Program-made: the position numbers and the translations under genes
The notes under the pieces: generated by a model
Seen by the model: the letters and a program-made list of their open reading frames with translations, nothing else
The model's database searches: none
What the model was told of the DNA's origin: nothing
Part shown: positions 44,275-54,224 of the stretch, one piece after another
Layout: every line of letters begins with the position of its first letter
Numbering within the stretch: the first letter of the stretch is position 1
Source: Epibacterium ulvae
Lineage (GTDB): Bacteria > Pseudomonadota > Alphaproteobacteria > Rhodobacterales > Rhodobacteraceae
DNA length: 64,000 bases
Assembly (NCBI RefSeq): GCF_018678075.1
Contig: NZ_JAHHIR010000033.1
Location: forward strand, 62,001 to 126,000
Direction of reading: 5' to 3'

Positions 44275-46047
44275 ATGACCTCCCTTCTTTCGGTGAATAA
44301 CCTCAGCATTGCCTTCTCAGGGAATGCCCCGGTGGTCGAGGACGTGAGTTTCACGGTCGAAGAGGGGGAAACCCTGGCGCTGGTCGGTGAAAGCGGCTCG
44401 GGCAAGACCTTGACCTGTCGGGCGGCTTTAGGAATTTTGCCGCGCACTGCCAAGCTCACCTCGGGTCAGATCATGTTGCGGTTGGATGACGGTCCGGTGG
44501 ATCTGCTCACGCTCGACAAACGCGCGGTGCGTGACATTCGCGGTAATCAGGTCTCTATGATCTTCCAAGAACCGATGCGCTCGCTGTCGCCCTTGCACCG
44601 GATCGGCAATCAGGTGGTGGAGGTTCTGCACCTGCACGGCGGCCCCTATGGCGCCAAAGCCAAACAAATCGTGTTGGATGTCTTTGAACAGGTGGGGTTT
44701 CCCAACCCTGAGCGCACCTATCGCTCGTATCCGTTTGAGCTTTCGGGCGGGATGCGCCAGCGCGCGATGATCGCCATGGCCATGGTAGCCCGTCCCAAGC
44801 TGATGATCGCAGATGAACCCACAACCGCACTGGATGTCACAACCCAAGCACAGGTGCTGGGGCTAATGAAAGATCTGCAACAGCAGACCGGCATGGCGAT
44901 GATCCTGGTGACCCATGATCTGGGTGTTGTTGCGAATATGGCTGAAAAAATCGTGGTCATGCACAAGGGCAAGGTGATGGAGTCTGGCAACGCAACGCCC
45001 ATCCTCAACGCGCCTGCCCACGCCTATACCAAAGCCTTGATCAAGGCGGCGCCACGTATTCCCGACGACCCCGTGCCGGTGTTGCCCACATCTGGCCATG
45101 ACGTGATCCTAGAAATGAAATCGGTGGCCAAGACATATGCGCTGCGCTCTGGTCGGGGCTGGTCGGGCGCACTTAAGGTCCATGCCTGTCGCGGTGTGGA
45201 TCTGACATTGCCACGGGGCAAGACGCTGGCAATCGTGGGGGAGAGCGGATCTGGCAAAACCACCGCCGCCCGCATTGCTTTGGGTGCCGAGCTTCCAGAT
45301 CCCGGCGGTGAGGTTCTGTTTCGCAGCACACCGGACGGCGACGCCCTGCCCGTGCATGCCATGGACCACGCAACGCGCATGACGTTCCAACGCGAAGCGC
45401 AGATGGTGTTTCAAGATCCCTACTCCTCGCTCAGCCCGAGGATGCGCATTCAGGACGCGCTGACCGAACCTTTGGAAATTCACAATATCGGAAACCGCGC
45501 CGAGCAGCGTGAAAAAGCTGCCAACCTGCTGTGCCTTGTGGGTTTGGGTCCTGATATGCTGCTGCGCTACCCGCATGCCTTCTCTGGCGGTCAACGCCAA
45601 CGCCTGTCGATTGCCCGCGCGCTGATGCTGGATCCTAAATTGCTGGTCTGTGACGAGCCGACCTCGGCCTTGGATGTGTCCGTGCAAGAACAGATCCTGC
45701 AACTGCTCGAAGAGATCCGAAATCAGAAGAAACTGTCATATCTGTTCATCAGTCACGACCTTGCTGTGGTTGCGCGGATCGCCGATGAAGTTGCCGTAAT
45801 GCGACGCGGATTGGTGGTTGAACAGGCGCCCCCTGACACGCTTTTTTACAATCCTCAACATCCCTACACCAAAGCGCTGATTGCCGCCCAACCGGAGCCC
45901 GAGATCGATCGCCCGATTGATCTGAAACTCGTAGCCCAAGGGGCCGGCATGCCCGACCGCTGGCCCGACGCCTATCGGTTCGACGGCAACGACGCCCCTC
46001 CGCTGGTTCATGTGGAACCCGGACATAAAGTGAGATGTCATGTTTAA
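44275..46047 (+). CDS. Peptide ABC transporter, fused double ATPase (YejF-like)
   Basis: A 590-residue protein with two complete nucleotide-binding domains, as in YejF. Domain 1: Walker A GESGSGKT (about 37-44), signature LSGGMRQRAMIAMAM (about 156), Walker B LMIADEPTTALDV. Domain 2: Walker A GESGSGKTTAARI (about 322), signature FSGGQRQRLSIARAL (about 437), Walker B LLVCDEPTSALDV. Each ends with the oligopeptide-transporter tail pattern (HAYTKALI, HPYTKALI). The ATG at 44275 begins the first conserved strand; the 41 extra codons upstream are not conserved. It overlaps the binding-protein gene by 8 bp. Confidence 0.93.
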   Translation: MTSLLSVNNLSIAFSGNAPVVEDVSFTVEEGETLALVGESGSGKTLTCRAALGILPRTAKLTSGQIMLRLDDGPVDLLTLDKRAVRDIRGNQVSMIFQEPMRSLSPLHRIGNQVVEVLHLHGGPYGAKAKQIVLDVFEQVGFPNPERTYRSYPFELSGGMRQRAMIAMAMVARPKLMIADEPTTALDVTTQAQVLGLMKDLQQQTGMAMILVTHDLGVVANMAEKIVVMHKGKVMESGNATPILNAPAHAYTKALIKAAPRIPDDPVPVLPTSGHDVILEMKSVAKTYALRSGRGWSGALKVHACRGVDLTLPRGKTLAIVGESGSGKTTAARIALGAELPDPGGEVLFRSTPDGDALPVHAMDHATRMTFQREAQMVFQDPYSSLSPRMRIQDALTEPLEIHNIGNRAEQREKAANLLCLVGLGPDMLLRYPHAFSGGQRQRLSIARALMLDPKLLVCDEPTSALDVSVQEQILQLLEEIRNQKKLSYLFISHDLAVVARIADEVAVMRRGLVVEQAPPDTLFYNPQHPYTKALIAAQPEPEIDRPIDLKLVAQGAGMPDRWPDAYRFDGNDAPPLVHVEPGHKVRCHV

Positions 46048-47971
46048 GCTGTTTCGAAATCTTTCCCTGACCGCAGCCGCGTTTGTGGTCGCCGCACATA
46101 TGGCGCATGCCCAAACGTTGGAGCGGTCCGATTATCAGGAAAGCAGCTTTTGGAAATCCGAAGTTGATATGGACTTCCTGCCCCCCGTGGCCGAACGGCT
46201 GCCCGACACGCCTTTGATTGTTGACCTCGCGGCCAAGGGGCGCAGCTTTGGCGTTCAAGGCGGCACCCTCAACACGATGGTCAGTCGGTCCAAGGACATC
46301 CGCCAGATGGTGGTCTATGGCTACGCGCGGCTGGTGGGCTATGACGATGATTACAACCTGAAACCCGATCTGCTGCTGGCCTGCGAAAACGACGGCAATC
46401 GCAAGTTCACCATGCGGCTGCGTCCGGGTCACAAATGGTCGGACGGAAGCCCCTTCACGGCCGAGGATTTCCGCTATTGGTGGGAAGACGTGGCCAACAA
46501 CCCGTTGCTGAACCCGGCAGGCCCGCCAGATTTCCTACGAGTCGAAGGCGAGGTGCCGACGGTCACATTCCCGGATGAAACCACCGTTGTTTATGAGTGG
46601 TCCAAACCCAATCCGAACTTTATGCAAAGCCTTGCACAGGCGCGCCCTCCGTTCATCTATCGACCCTCCGCATATCTGAAACAGTTCCACGCGGACTTCA
46701 CCGCGCCCGAAGCGCTGGAGGAAGAGGTCGACTATGCCCGGGTGAAATCCTGGGCCGCGCTGCACAACAAGCTCGACAATATGTACAAGTTCGACAATCA
46801 CGAGCTGCCCACATTGCAGCCCTGGATGAACGCATCTTCGGGCAAGAAGATCCGCCATCAATTCGTCCGCAACCCGTTCTACCACCGGATCGACAGCCGT
46901 GGCGTGCAGTTGCCCTATATCGACACCGTCGAGATGGAGATCGTCTCGGGCGGGTTGATCGCAGCCAAATCCAACGCAGGCGAAGCCGATCTACAGGCCC
47001 GTGGCCTTGGGTTTCGCGACATTCCGATCCTGCGCAAAGGCGAGAATGAAGGCGGCAATTACCGATCCGTCCTGTGGCAAAGCGGCGCCGCCTCGCAAAT
47101 CGCGATCTATCCGAATTTGAACGTAAACGATCCGGTCTGGCGCGAGGTGCTGCGCAATGTGCGCGTGCGCCGCGCCCTGTCGCTTGCGATCAACCGTCGC
47201 GCAATCAACAAAGCACTGTATTTCAAACTGGGCCATCCCGGTGCAATGGCGGTTCTGGAAAAAAGCCCGTTCTTTGAGGACAAGATGCGCTCTGCCTGGG
47301 CTGCATATGACCCTGAGCTGGCCAATCATATGCTGGATGCCGCAGGCCTGTCTGAGAAAGACGCCTATGGCATCCGCTACTTGCCCGATGGCCGCCGGAT
47401 GGAGCTGATTGTCGAAACCGCCGGTGAACGGCAAGAAGTGGAAAACGCGCTGCAGATTATTACCGATGACTGGAACGATATTGGCATCAAACTGATCCTG
47501 CGCCCGCTTGACCGTGACATCCTGCGCAACCGCGTGTTTTCCGGCACCACAATGGCATCGGTCTGGTATGGCTGGGACAACGGGTTGCCCGGCCCCTATA
47601 CCTCACCGTCGTATCTGGCGCCAACCGATCAGACGTTTCTGGCCTGGCCGAAATGGGGGCAATACCACCAAACCAGCGGCCAGGTTGGCGAACATCCCGA
47701 TGATCCGGCAGCAAAACAGCTGATGCATTTGATGCATGATTGGAACAACGCCACCGACGACGCCACCCGCAGCCAGATCTGGCACGACATGCTGATGATT
47801 CACGCGGAACAAGTCTATGGGATTGGGTTGGTTTCAGGCGCGCCGCAACCGGTGGTCATCAACCGCAACCTTCGAAATGTCCCGGACAAAGCCATCTGGG
47901 CTTGGGATCCGGGTGCCCATTTTGGGGTACACCGCGTCGATGAATTCTACTTCGAAGGCGGCCAAGGCTAA
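46040..47971 (+). CDS. Periplasmic peptide-binding protein (YejA-like, family 5)
   Basis: A 643-residue solute-binding protein of the SBP_bac_5 group, with a Sec signal peptide cleaved near AAHMAHA-QT (residue 24). The mature part has the family block LRPGHKWSDGSPFTAEDF, and later VRRALSLAINRRAINKALY and the C-terminal RNLRNVPDKAIWAWD. It is longer than DppA and OppA and nearer YejA-type proteins, which take microcin C-like or longer peptides. The true ligand is not readable. Its stop overlaps the next start by one base (TAATG). Confidence 0.92.
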   Translation: MFKLFRNLSLTAAAFVVAAHMAHAQTLERSDYQESSFWKSEVDMDFLPPVAERLPDTPLIVDLAAKGRSFGVQGGTLNTMVSRSKDIRQMVVYGYARLVGYDDDYNLKPDLLLACENDGNRKFTMRLRPGHKWSDGSPFTAEDFRYWWEDVANNPLLNPAGPPDFLRVEGEVPTVTFPDETTVVYEWSKPNPNFMQSLAQARPPFIYRPSAYLKQFHADFTAPEALEEEVDYARVKSWAALHNKLDNMYKFDNHELPTLQPWMNASSGKKIRHQFVRNPFYHRIDSRGVQLPYIDTVEMEIVSGGLIAAKSNAGEADLQARGLGFRDIPILRKGENEGGNYRSVLWQSGAASQIAIYPNLNVNDPVWREVLRNVRVRRALSLAINRRAINKALYFKLGHPGAMAVLEKSPFFEDKMRSAWAAYDPELANHMLDAAGLSEKDAYGIRYLPDGRRMELIVETAGERQEVENALQIITDDWNDIGIKLILRPLDRDILRNRVFSGTTMASVWYGWDNGLPGPYTSPSYLAPTDQTFLAWPKWGQYHQTSGQVGEHPDDPAAKQLMHLMHDWNNATDDATRSQIWHDMLMIHAEQVYGIGLVSGAPQPVVINRNLRNVPDKAIWAWDPGAHFGVHRVDEFYFEGGQG

Positions 47972-48999
47972 TGCATCTTCTGCGCTACGCGATCTATCGT
48001 TTCGCCACCATGCTGCTGACCTTATGGGTGGTGTCGATCCTGATTTTCATCATCATCAACCTGCCCCCCGGTGACTATCTGTCCAACCAGATTGCCGAGC
48101 TACAAGCCTCAGGTCAGTCCGCAGGCGTTGCCAAGGCCGAGTTTCTGCGCCAAGAATACGCGCTGGACCGCCCCCTGTGGCAGCAATATTTCATCTGGGT
48201 CGGCTTCTTTCCCGGACCACATGGGTTTTCCGGCCTGATCCAGGGCAACTTTGGCTGGTCATTTGAATTTGACGCCCCCGTATCCGAGATTGTCGGCGAC
48301 AGCCTGTGGATGACCGTCATGGTCAATCTGGCGGCCGTCCTGTTTGTCTATCTGGTCGCCCTTCCGCTGGGTGTTCTGGCGGCGGCACGCGCGCGCAGCT
48401 GGGTGGACTACACCTCGGCCTTTGTGGGGTATCTGGGGCTGGCCACGCCGAACTTTTTGCTGGCGCTGGTTTTGTTTTACTATGGGCACAAACACTTGAA
48501 CTTGCCGATCGGCGGCTTGATGGACCCGGTTTACGAAAACGCGCCCTTGTCTTGGGACAAGGTGAAATCCATCCTGCTGCATTTGATCGTGCCCACCTTT
48601 GTGATCGGCACTTCGGGCGCATCCGCCATGATGCAGCGTTTGCGCGCGAATATGCTGGATGAGCTGGGCAAACCCTATGTGGAAACCGCCATAGCCAAAG
48701 GGATGCCACCGCGCCGCATGTTGATGAAATACCCGCTGCGGGTGGCCTTTAACCCCTTTGTTGCGGATATCGGCAACCTGCTGCCCTCGATGGTGTCCGG
48801 CTCTGTTCTGGTATCGGTTGTTCTCGGCCTACAAACCATCGGCCCCGACCTGCTTCAGGCGCTCAAATCGCAAGACATGTTCCTGTCGGCCTTTGTGCTG
48901 ATGTTCGTGGCGCTGCTGACATTGATCGGCACAATGATCTCTGACGTGCTCCTGGTCCTGCTGGATCCGCGTATTCGCTATGAGGGGCGCAAATCATGA
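47971..48999 (+). CDS. Peptide ABC permease (YejB/DppB type)
   Basis: A 342-residue inner-membrane permease with an N-terminal helix (FATMLLTLWVVSILIFIII) followed by NLPPGDYLSNQ, and the cytoplasmic coupling EAA loop ELGKPYVETAIAKGMPPRR. It pairs with the next permease to form the channel. It overlaps the next gene by 4 bp (ATGA). Confidence 0.93.
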   Translation: MHLLRYAIYRFATMLLTLWVVSILIFIIINLPPGDYLSNQIAELQASGQSAGVAKAEFLRQEYALDRPLWQQYFIWVGFFPGPHGFSGLIQGNFGWSFEFDAPVSEIVGDSLWMTVMVNLAAVLFVYLVALPLGVLAAARARSWVDYTSAFVGYLGLATPNFLLALVLFYYGHKHLNLPIGGLMDPVYENAPLSWDKVKSILLHLIVPTFVIGTSGASAMMQRLRANMLDELGKPYVETAIAKGMPPRRMLMKYPLRVAFNPFVADIGNLLPSMVSGSVLVSVVLGLQTIGPDLLQALKSQDMFLSAFVLMFVALLTLIGTMISDVLLVLLDPRIRYEGRKS

Positions 49000-50165
49000 C
49001 CCATTCACCTGACGACCGCTTTGTCAACGACGCGCCCTTTGATCCCAACCCGGCCCTGCTGGAAGTCGAGCGCAAGGATCTGGACGCGCCAAATTGGCTG
49101 TTGGTTTGGCGCAAGTTCCGCACCCATCGGCTGGGTCTGATATCCGGCGCGTTCTTGTTGTTTTGCTATCTGCTGCTACCCGTCATTGGCTTTGTCGCGC
49201 CTTATGGGCCAAATGAACGCCACGCAGAGCATCTGTATTCGCCACCGCAAAGCATTCATTTCTTCCATGACGGGGAATTCCTCGGCCCGTTTATCTATCC
49301 AATGACATCCGAGGCGAACCTGCAGACTTTTCAGTGGGAGTTCATTCCCGATCTCGAAAGCCCCCGCACACTGCGGTTCTTCTGCGAAGGCAAATCCTAC
49401 AAGATCGCAGGCCTTATCCCCTCAGACATTCATCTGTTCTGCCCGCCGGAAGTTTTTGACGAGGAGGTCGTGCCCTTTTTCCTATGGGGATCAGACCGGT
49501 TAGGGCGCGATGTGTTCAGCCGTATCCTTTATGGTGCGCAATTGTCGCTGACCGTGGGTCTGATTGGCATCACCGTGTCCTTTGTGCTCGGCATCTTTTT
49601 TGGCTCGGTCGCGGGCTATTTCGGCGGCACTATCGATTGGGTCATCAATCGTGTGATTGAGGTCCTGCGCTCGCTGCCGGAACTGCCCCTTTGGCTGGCG
49701 CTTTCGGCGGCGGTGCCATCCAACTGGTCGCCGATTGCGGTGTTCTTTGTTATCTCAATCATTCTGGGTCTGCTGGATTGGCCCGGCCTTGCCCGGTCTG
49801 TGCGCGCCAAATTCCTGTCCTTGCGCGAGGAAGAATACGTGCGCGCGGCTGAAATGATGGGGGCCAGCTCGGGCCGGGTGATCCGCAAACACTTGCTGCC
49901 AAACTTCCTTAGCCACCTGATCGCCTCGGCCACCTTGTCGATCCCGGCGATGATCCTGGGGGAGACGGCACTGTCCTATCTCGGCCTGGGTCTGCGCGCA
50001 CCTGCGGTTAGCTGGGGCGTGATGCTGAACGATGCCCAGAACCTCGCCAGTATCGAAATCTACCCCTGGACCGCGATCCCAATGCTGCCCATCGTTGTCG
50101 TGGTTCTGGCCTTCAACTTTTTGGGCGACGGGTTGCGCGACAGTCTGGACCCCTACCAACAATGA
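48996..50165 (+). CDS. Peptide ABC permease (YejE/DppC type)
   Basis: A 389-residue permease. It has the N-terminal OppC-type segment (WLLVWRKFRTHRLGLISGAF), a periplasmic insert of about 120 residues, the FLWGSDRLGRDVFSRILYGA motif, and the EAA loop LREEEYVRAAEMMGASSGR. The long periplasmic insert is typical of YejE-like proteins. It overlaps the CoA-transferase gene by 4 bp (ATGA), so that gene is translationally coupled to the transporter. Confidence 0.93.
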   Translation: MTHSPDDRFVNDAPFDPNPALLEVERKDLDAPNWLLVWRKFRTHRLGLISGAFLLFCYLLLPVIGFVAPYGPNERHAEHLYSPPQSIHFFHDGEFLGPFIYPMTSEANLQTFQWEFIPDLESPRTLRFFCEGKSYKIAGLIPSDIHLFCPPEVFDEEVVPFFLWGSDRLGRDVFSRILYGAQLSLTVGLIGITVSFVLGIFFGSVAGYFGGTIDWVINRVIEVLRSLPELPLWLALSAAVPSNWSPIAVFFVISIILGLLDWPGLARSVRAKFLSLREEEYVRAAEMMGASSGRVIRKHLLPNFLSHLIASATLSIPAMILGETALSYLGLGLRAPAVSWGVMLNDAQNLASIEIYPWTAIPMLPIVVVVLAFNFLGDGLRDSLDPYQQ

Positions 50166-51505
50166 GCCTGCTGGGCGCCCTCCCCAACCCGGACGCGTTT
50201 GAGACATCCGGCACCGGGATCGCGCCCAGCGCCTTTGCTGTCACCGACCTAATGTGCCGTTCAATTACGGCCGTCGGGGTAGAGCTCGCCGCCTATATGT
50301 CCGCAACCGATCTCGTGCCTCAGCCACCTGTGGTTTGCGTCGATCAGCGGCTGGCAACCCTTTGGGGGAAATACAGTTTCCGCCCGCAGGGTTGGGCGAT
50401 GCCGGATCTTTGGGATGATCTGGCCGGGATCTACCAGACGCGTGATGGCTGGATCAGACTGCACACCAATCTGCCCCATCACCGCCGCGCAGCCCTTGCG
50501 GCGCTCAATTGCAACGCGCGTCGCGACGACATTGCCGACGCCTTGCAAAACCAATACGCGGCTCAGGTTGAAGAGGCGATCCATGCCAATGTCGGCGTCG
50601 CTGCTGCTTTGCGTGGGTCGGTGGATTGGGCCAATCACCCACAGGGCAGCGCCGTCGCGCAGGAGCCATTGATCGCCTGGCGGGGCGCACGGCACATCCA
50701 GCCCCGCGCCCTCGACATGGCCACTCCAAACCGGCCACTGCACGGGCTGCGCGTTCTCGACCTGACCCGTGTCCTTGCGGGGCCCATCGCGACACGCACA
50801 CTGGCGGGTCTGGGCGCAAATGTCCTACGCATTGATCCCCCCGATTGGGATGAACCCGGTGTGATCCCCGATATCTCATTGGGTAAATCCATGGCGGCTT
50901 TGGACCTCAAGTCTCCAGAGGGGTGTGAGCGTCTTTCGCAACGGCTGACACAGGCGGATGTCGTGGTGCACGGCTATCGTCCTGGCGCGCTGGACGCGCT
51001 TGGCATTGACCTGGCTCGCCGCGATGCGCTGGCGCCAAACCGGGTTGAAGTCACGCTCAACGCCTATGGCTGGACCGGGCCGTGGGCCAATCGGCGCGGC
51101 TTTGACAGTCTGGTACAGATGAGCAGCGGCATCGCCCATCGTGGCATGACCTGGGCCGGAGCCGCACGCCCGCATCCGCTGCCGTTTCAGGCATTGGACC
51201 ATGCCACCGGTTATCTGATGGCCGCGGCTGCACTCTCTGGATTACGGGCAGCACAGTCTGGCCAACCCGTTGGACATGCGCATCTTTCCCTCGCGCGGAC
51301 GGCTTTTGAGTTGCACAACCTTCAACCTGATGCCAGCGGGCCCGACATCCGCACATGGCAGGATGACGATTTCAGTGATACCGCAGAACACACCACATGG
51401 GGGCCGGGTCAGCGTCTGCGTTCCCCTTTGCGCGTAGGGCAAACGCAGCTGCAATGGGAGCACCCAGCCGTAGCCTGTGACACCCACCCAGCCGACTGGC
51501 GCTAG
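50162..51505 (+). CDS. CaiB/BaiF family III CoA-transferase
   Basis: A 447-residue protein of the class III CoA-transferase family: RVLDLTRVLAGPIATRTLAGLGANVLRID, SLGKSMAALDLKSPEG, and WANRRGFDSLVQMSSGIA containing the candidate active-site Asp. The N-terminal 150 residues are an extra segment, as in long variants. Such enzymes move CoA between carboxylic acids; the substrate is unknown. It is the fifth gene of the peptide ABC operon, which suggests that the imported compound or its product is activated as a CoA thioester. Its TAG shares CTAG with the stop of the convergent mechanosensitive channel gene. Confidence 0.88.
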   Translation: MSLLGALPNPDAFETSGTGIAPSAFAVTDLMCRSITAVGVELAAYMSATDLVPQPPVVCVDQRLATLWGKYSFRPQGWAMPDLWDDLAGIYQTRDGWIRLHTNLPHHRRAALAALNCNARRDDIADALQNQYAAQVEEAIHANVGVAAALRGSVDWANHPQGSAVAQEPLIAWRGARHIQPRALDMATPNRPLHGLRVLDLTRVLAGPIATRTLAGLGANVLRIDPPDWDEPGVIPDISLGKSMAALDLKSPEGCERLSQRLTQADVVVHGYRPGALDALGIDLARRDALAPNRVEVTLNAYGWTGPWANRRGFDSLVQMSSGIAHRGMTWAGAARPHPLPFQALDHATGYLMAAAALSGLRAAQSGQPVGHAHLSLARTAFELHNLQPDASGPDIRTWQDDDFSDTAEHTTWGPGQRLRSPLRVGQTQLQWEHPAVACDTHPADWR

Positions 51506-53838
51506 TCGCCGTCAGAGCCGCCATTCACATCCATCAGATCGTGGTCTATTGCCGCCTGCGCAGCGCCCACGGCGGCGCGTTTCTTCTGCTCAGGCGTCAG
51601 CTCATCCGCCTGATCGGCCGCAAGGCGCACGGTAACTTCGCGGTGGGCAAAATGGATCCCTTCGCGTTCAAACAATTCGCGGATCTCGTGAAAGACCTTC
51701 TTGCGGATCGTCCACTGATCGCCCGGTTTGGTCATAAATTTGACCCGGATGATCATCGCGGAATCCTGCATTTCGATCACACCCTGCGATTTCAGCGGCT
51801 GGATGAAGTTGTCGCCAATTTCGGGATCTTCCAACATGCGCTGACCCAGCTTTTTGATCAGCTTGCGGACCTTTTCCACATCGGTGTCATAGGTCACGCG
51901 CAGCGGCAATTTCATCATCACCCAATCGCGAGAGTAATTGGAGAGCACTTTGATCTCCCCAAAGGGCACTGTGTTCAAAGCACCCAAATGGTGGCGCAGC
52001 TGGAATGACCGGACCGAGATCTTTTCGACCGTCCCCTTCACATCGCCAATGTCGATGTATTCCCCTTTGCGGAACGCATCATCCAACAAAAAGAACGCCC
52101 CGGAAAAGATATCGCGCACCAAGGTCTGTGAGCCAAAGCCCACCGCCAACCCGACAACACCGGCACCCGCGAACAGGGGGCTGACGTTGATGCCGATTTC
52201 CAACAACAAGATCAAGATGATGGAGACCACAACCACCGCTAGGATCGCCCCTCGGAACAAGGGTAGCAATGTCGCCAACCGACTGGCACCACCGGCACCG
52301 CCTTCGTCGCCCAGTTCGGCCTCCTGGGTGTCTTCGGTCTCATCCTCGATCTTGCTGTCGATCCAGATCCGGAACATGTGATAGACGATGTAGCCGATAA
52401 ACACGATTGCAATGATATCCAGACCTTTTGCCGCCCAATCACTGTCGAGCCACTCCGCATCGGGGCTCCAGACAAAGATCAGCGCAATCACCCCAACCAA
52501 AAAGGCCAGAACCGCAGCCACACGTCGGGCCAGATCCTCAAAAGTCGCAACCGGGTGGCGGCGACGCGGCGGGAGTTCTTCGATGTTGTCCATGTCCTCT
52601 GACATCACGCCGTAATCGGTAACGTCCTGGTCAACAACACGGCGCGCCCGTTTCTGAAAGAAGCGCTCGATCACATAGTTGATCACGCCGTAAACGACCA
52701 AAATTGAGGTCAGAACCAAGTAAGTGCCAGCCATCAGCGGAATGGAGACATTGCGTTGCAACACCAGATCCACGCCAAGTTCCAGCCAGCCAAAAATCAT
52801 ATAGGCAACCATCAACGGCGCCCAGGCGACCGATAGAACCCGCACCAACCAGGTACAGGCGTCCTTGGGCTTGCCTGCGCGGATGGCTCCGGAAATGGCG
52901 CGTCCATTGACAATGACCATCACCAGATTGGCCAATGTTCCCACCAGCGCCAGCCCACCGTAGGTCAGAGCATAGACATTGTAGTTCAGGCCAAAATCAC
53001 CCACCCACGTGGCAAACAGAACTGCGCAGATATCATAGGTCGCAATGGCCGAGGCCCAATAATACAGCCGCGTCGCATCACGATCGCTCAGGATTGGAAT
53101 GCGGTATTGCGGTAGAAACGGCGACAGAACCATCCGCCACAGATCCGAGGCGGTGCGCGACAGAAAGAAGGCGGTGAATATGGCAACAATGGTGAATTGG
53201 ATCGACTGATCCTCGGCCCGGCCAAAAAACAACAGCGCCGTTATCTCGACAAACAACATCGCAAAAATGGTGGCGCCAATGCCGGTCAAAAACCGCATGA
53301 CCAAGAACGGCATCTTCTCGGCATAGCCCTGCGGTGCCTCTTTGATACGCGCAACCACGAATTTCTTGGCGATGCGTTTGCCGTAGATCTCGATCGACAG
53401 CCAGCGCCCGATCAGCAGCAAAACCAGCGCTCCGCCCAGCACTTCGACATATTTCATGATCCGCCCATCAGGGCTGGTCTGGCGCAGGACGTACTGGAAC
53501 TCAAACAGCGAATAAGGCAGCGCGTCCAAGCGGTTGGTCAGCGCACTGCGGAAGGCTTCCACCCGGGTCTGCGCCTGCATCAGCCGCGAGGCACCCTCCA
53601 TCGGGTTCTCGGCCTCATCTTCCTCTTCGGCGCTCTCGGGCATGCTGGTGATAGGCTGGCCCGTCGGGTCAATGACAATCACACCAAGCCCGCTTTCGAC
53701 GGCCTGCTCAATGGCCGATTGCAACGCATTCGCGGTCTCATCAGAGCTGCTGTCTTGCGCCCAGACAGAGGCCGCTAGAACAACACTTATCAAAAGACCG
53801 AGAAGTCCCCGCAAAACGCCTGCCATTTCGCCACCCAT
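51502..53838 (-). CDS. Large MscS-family mechanosensitive channel
   Basis: A 778-residue channel with a signal peptide (to about VWAQ, residue 28), a periplasmic segment, about ten membrane helices, and the MscS pore and beta domain: VVGLAVGFGSQTLVRDIFSGAFFLLDD region, then FRKGEYIDIGDVKGTVEKI and the C-terminal alpha/beta domain ending before REVTVRLAAD. Length and extra helices resemble MscK/YbdG-like large members. It would release solutes on hypo-osmotic shock. The ATG at 53838 begins the signal peptide; the ATG at 53826 is an alternative. Confidence 0.9.
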   Translation of the reverse strand: MGGEMAGVLRGLLGLLISVVLAASVWAQDSSSDETANALQSAIEQAVESGLGVIVIDPTGQPITSMPESAEEEDEAENPMEGASRLMQAQTRVEAFRSALTNRLDALPYSLFEFQYVLRQTSPDGRIMKYVEVLGGALVLLLIGRWLSIEIYGKRIAKKFVVARIKEAPQGYAEKMPFLVMRFLTGIGATIFAMLFVEITALLFFGRAEDQSIQFTIVAIFTAFFLSRTASDLWRMVLSPFLPQYRIPILSDRDATRLYYWASAIATYDICAVLFATWVGDFGLNYNVYALTYGGLALVGTLANLVMVIVNGRAISGAIRAGKPKDACTWLVRVLSVAWAPLMVAYMIFGWLELGVDLVLQRNVSIPLMAGTYLVLTSILVVYGVINYVIERFFQKRARRVVDQDVTDYGVMSEDMDNIEELPPRRRHPVATFEDLARRVAAVLAFLVGVIALIFVWSPDAEWLDSDWAAKGLDIIAIVFIGYIVYHMFRIWIDSKIEDETEDTQEAELGDEGGAGGASRLATLLPLFRGAILAVVVVSIILILLLEIGINVSPLFAGAGVVGLAVGFGSQTLVRDIFSGAFFLLDDAFRKGEYIDIGDVKGTVEKISVRSFQLRHHLGALNTVPFGEIKVLSNYSRDWVMMKLPLRVTYDTDVEKVRKLIKKLGQRMLEDPEIGDNFIQPLKSQGVIEMQDSAMIIRVKFMTKPGDQWTIRKKVFHEIRELFEREGIHFAHREVTVRLAADQADELTPEQKKRAAVGAAQAAIDHDLMDVNGGSDGD

Positions 53839-53932
53839 ACCAATATCTTTGAAATTCGGATGAACTTTATCCAGCCGCAGGTTGAAAGGCTATCGCTCAT
53901 TTTGGTTATGATTTGGAAATATCTTTGCTTGA

Positions 53933-53961
53933 TTGCAACTTGGGCACGCGCGCGCTATAGC
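53933..53961 (+). promoter_or_regulatory. Candidate sigma-70-type promoter of the glycosyltransferase operon
   Basis: TTGCAA (53933-53938) and TATAGC (53956-53961) are separated by exactly 17 bases, a good match to the housekeeping promoter pattern of alphaproteobacteria. It faces the seven-gene operon and would start RNA near 53968, leaving a leader of about 257 bases. Confidence 0.5.
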
Positions 53962-53967
53962 GGACGG

Positions 53968-54224
53968 ATAGGAAATGGCGCTTTGACCCATATCTGGACT
54001 GCTGCCGTTCCAGGACGTCTAAATCCCGCGACACCGGGTACTCAACCCTGCGCCTCACCAGGGGCAGATAAGAACACGTGCCAGGTGCCACTACGGGCAA
54101 CCTCGCCAGAACCGAGGCACAGGATGGCCAACGATTGGGGTCACGAATACGGGCACATGGATTTGGCCGCCAGACGTGGAATTTTACGTCTGTCCGCAGG
54201 CTATTGCTCCGCCAAGGCCCCTTC
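53968..54224 (+). other. Long, possibly structured leader of the glycosyltransferase operon
   Basis: No convincing gene lies between the mscS-type gene and the ATG at 54225. The stretch after the proposed start holds three successive perfect hairpins: CCTCG/CGAGG (54101-54117), GGCCAA/TTGGCC (54126-54168) and CAGACGT/ACGTCTG (54171-54192). This could be a regulatory leader or a small RNA. I do not recognise a known riboswitch, tmRNA, RNase P or SRP RNA. Confidence 0.35.

Noticed and set aside
53968-54224. Leader as 6S RNA, tmRNA, RNase P RNA or SRP RNA
   Set aside because: None of the conserved sequences of these RNAs that I know is present.
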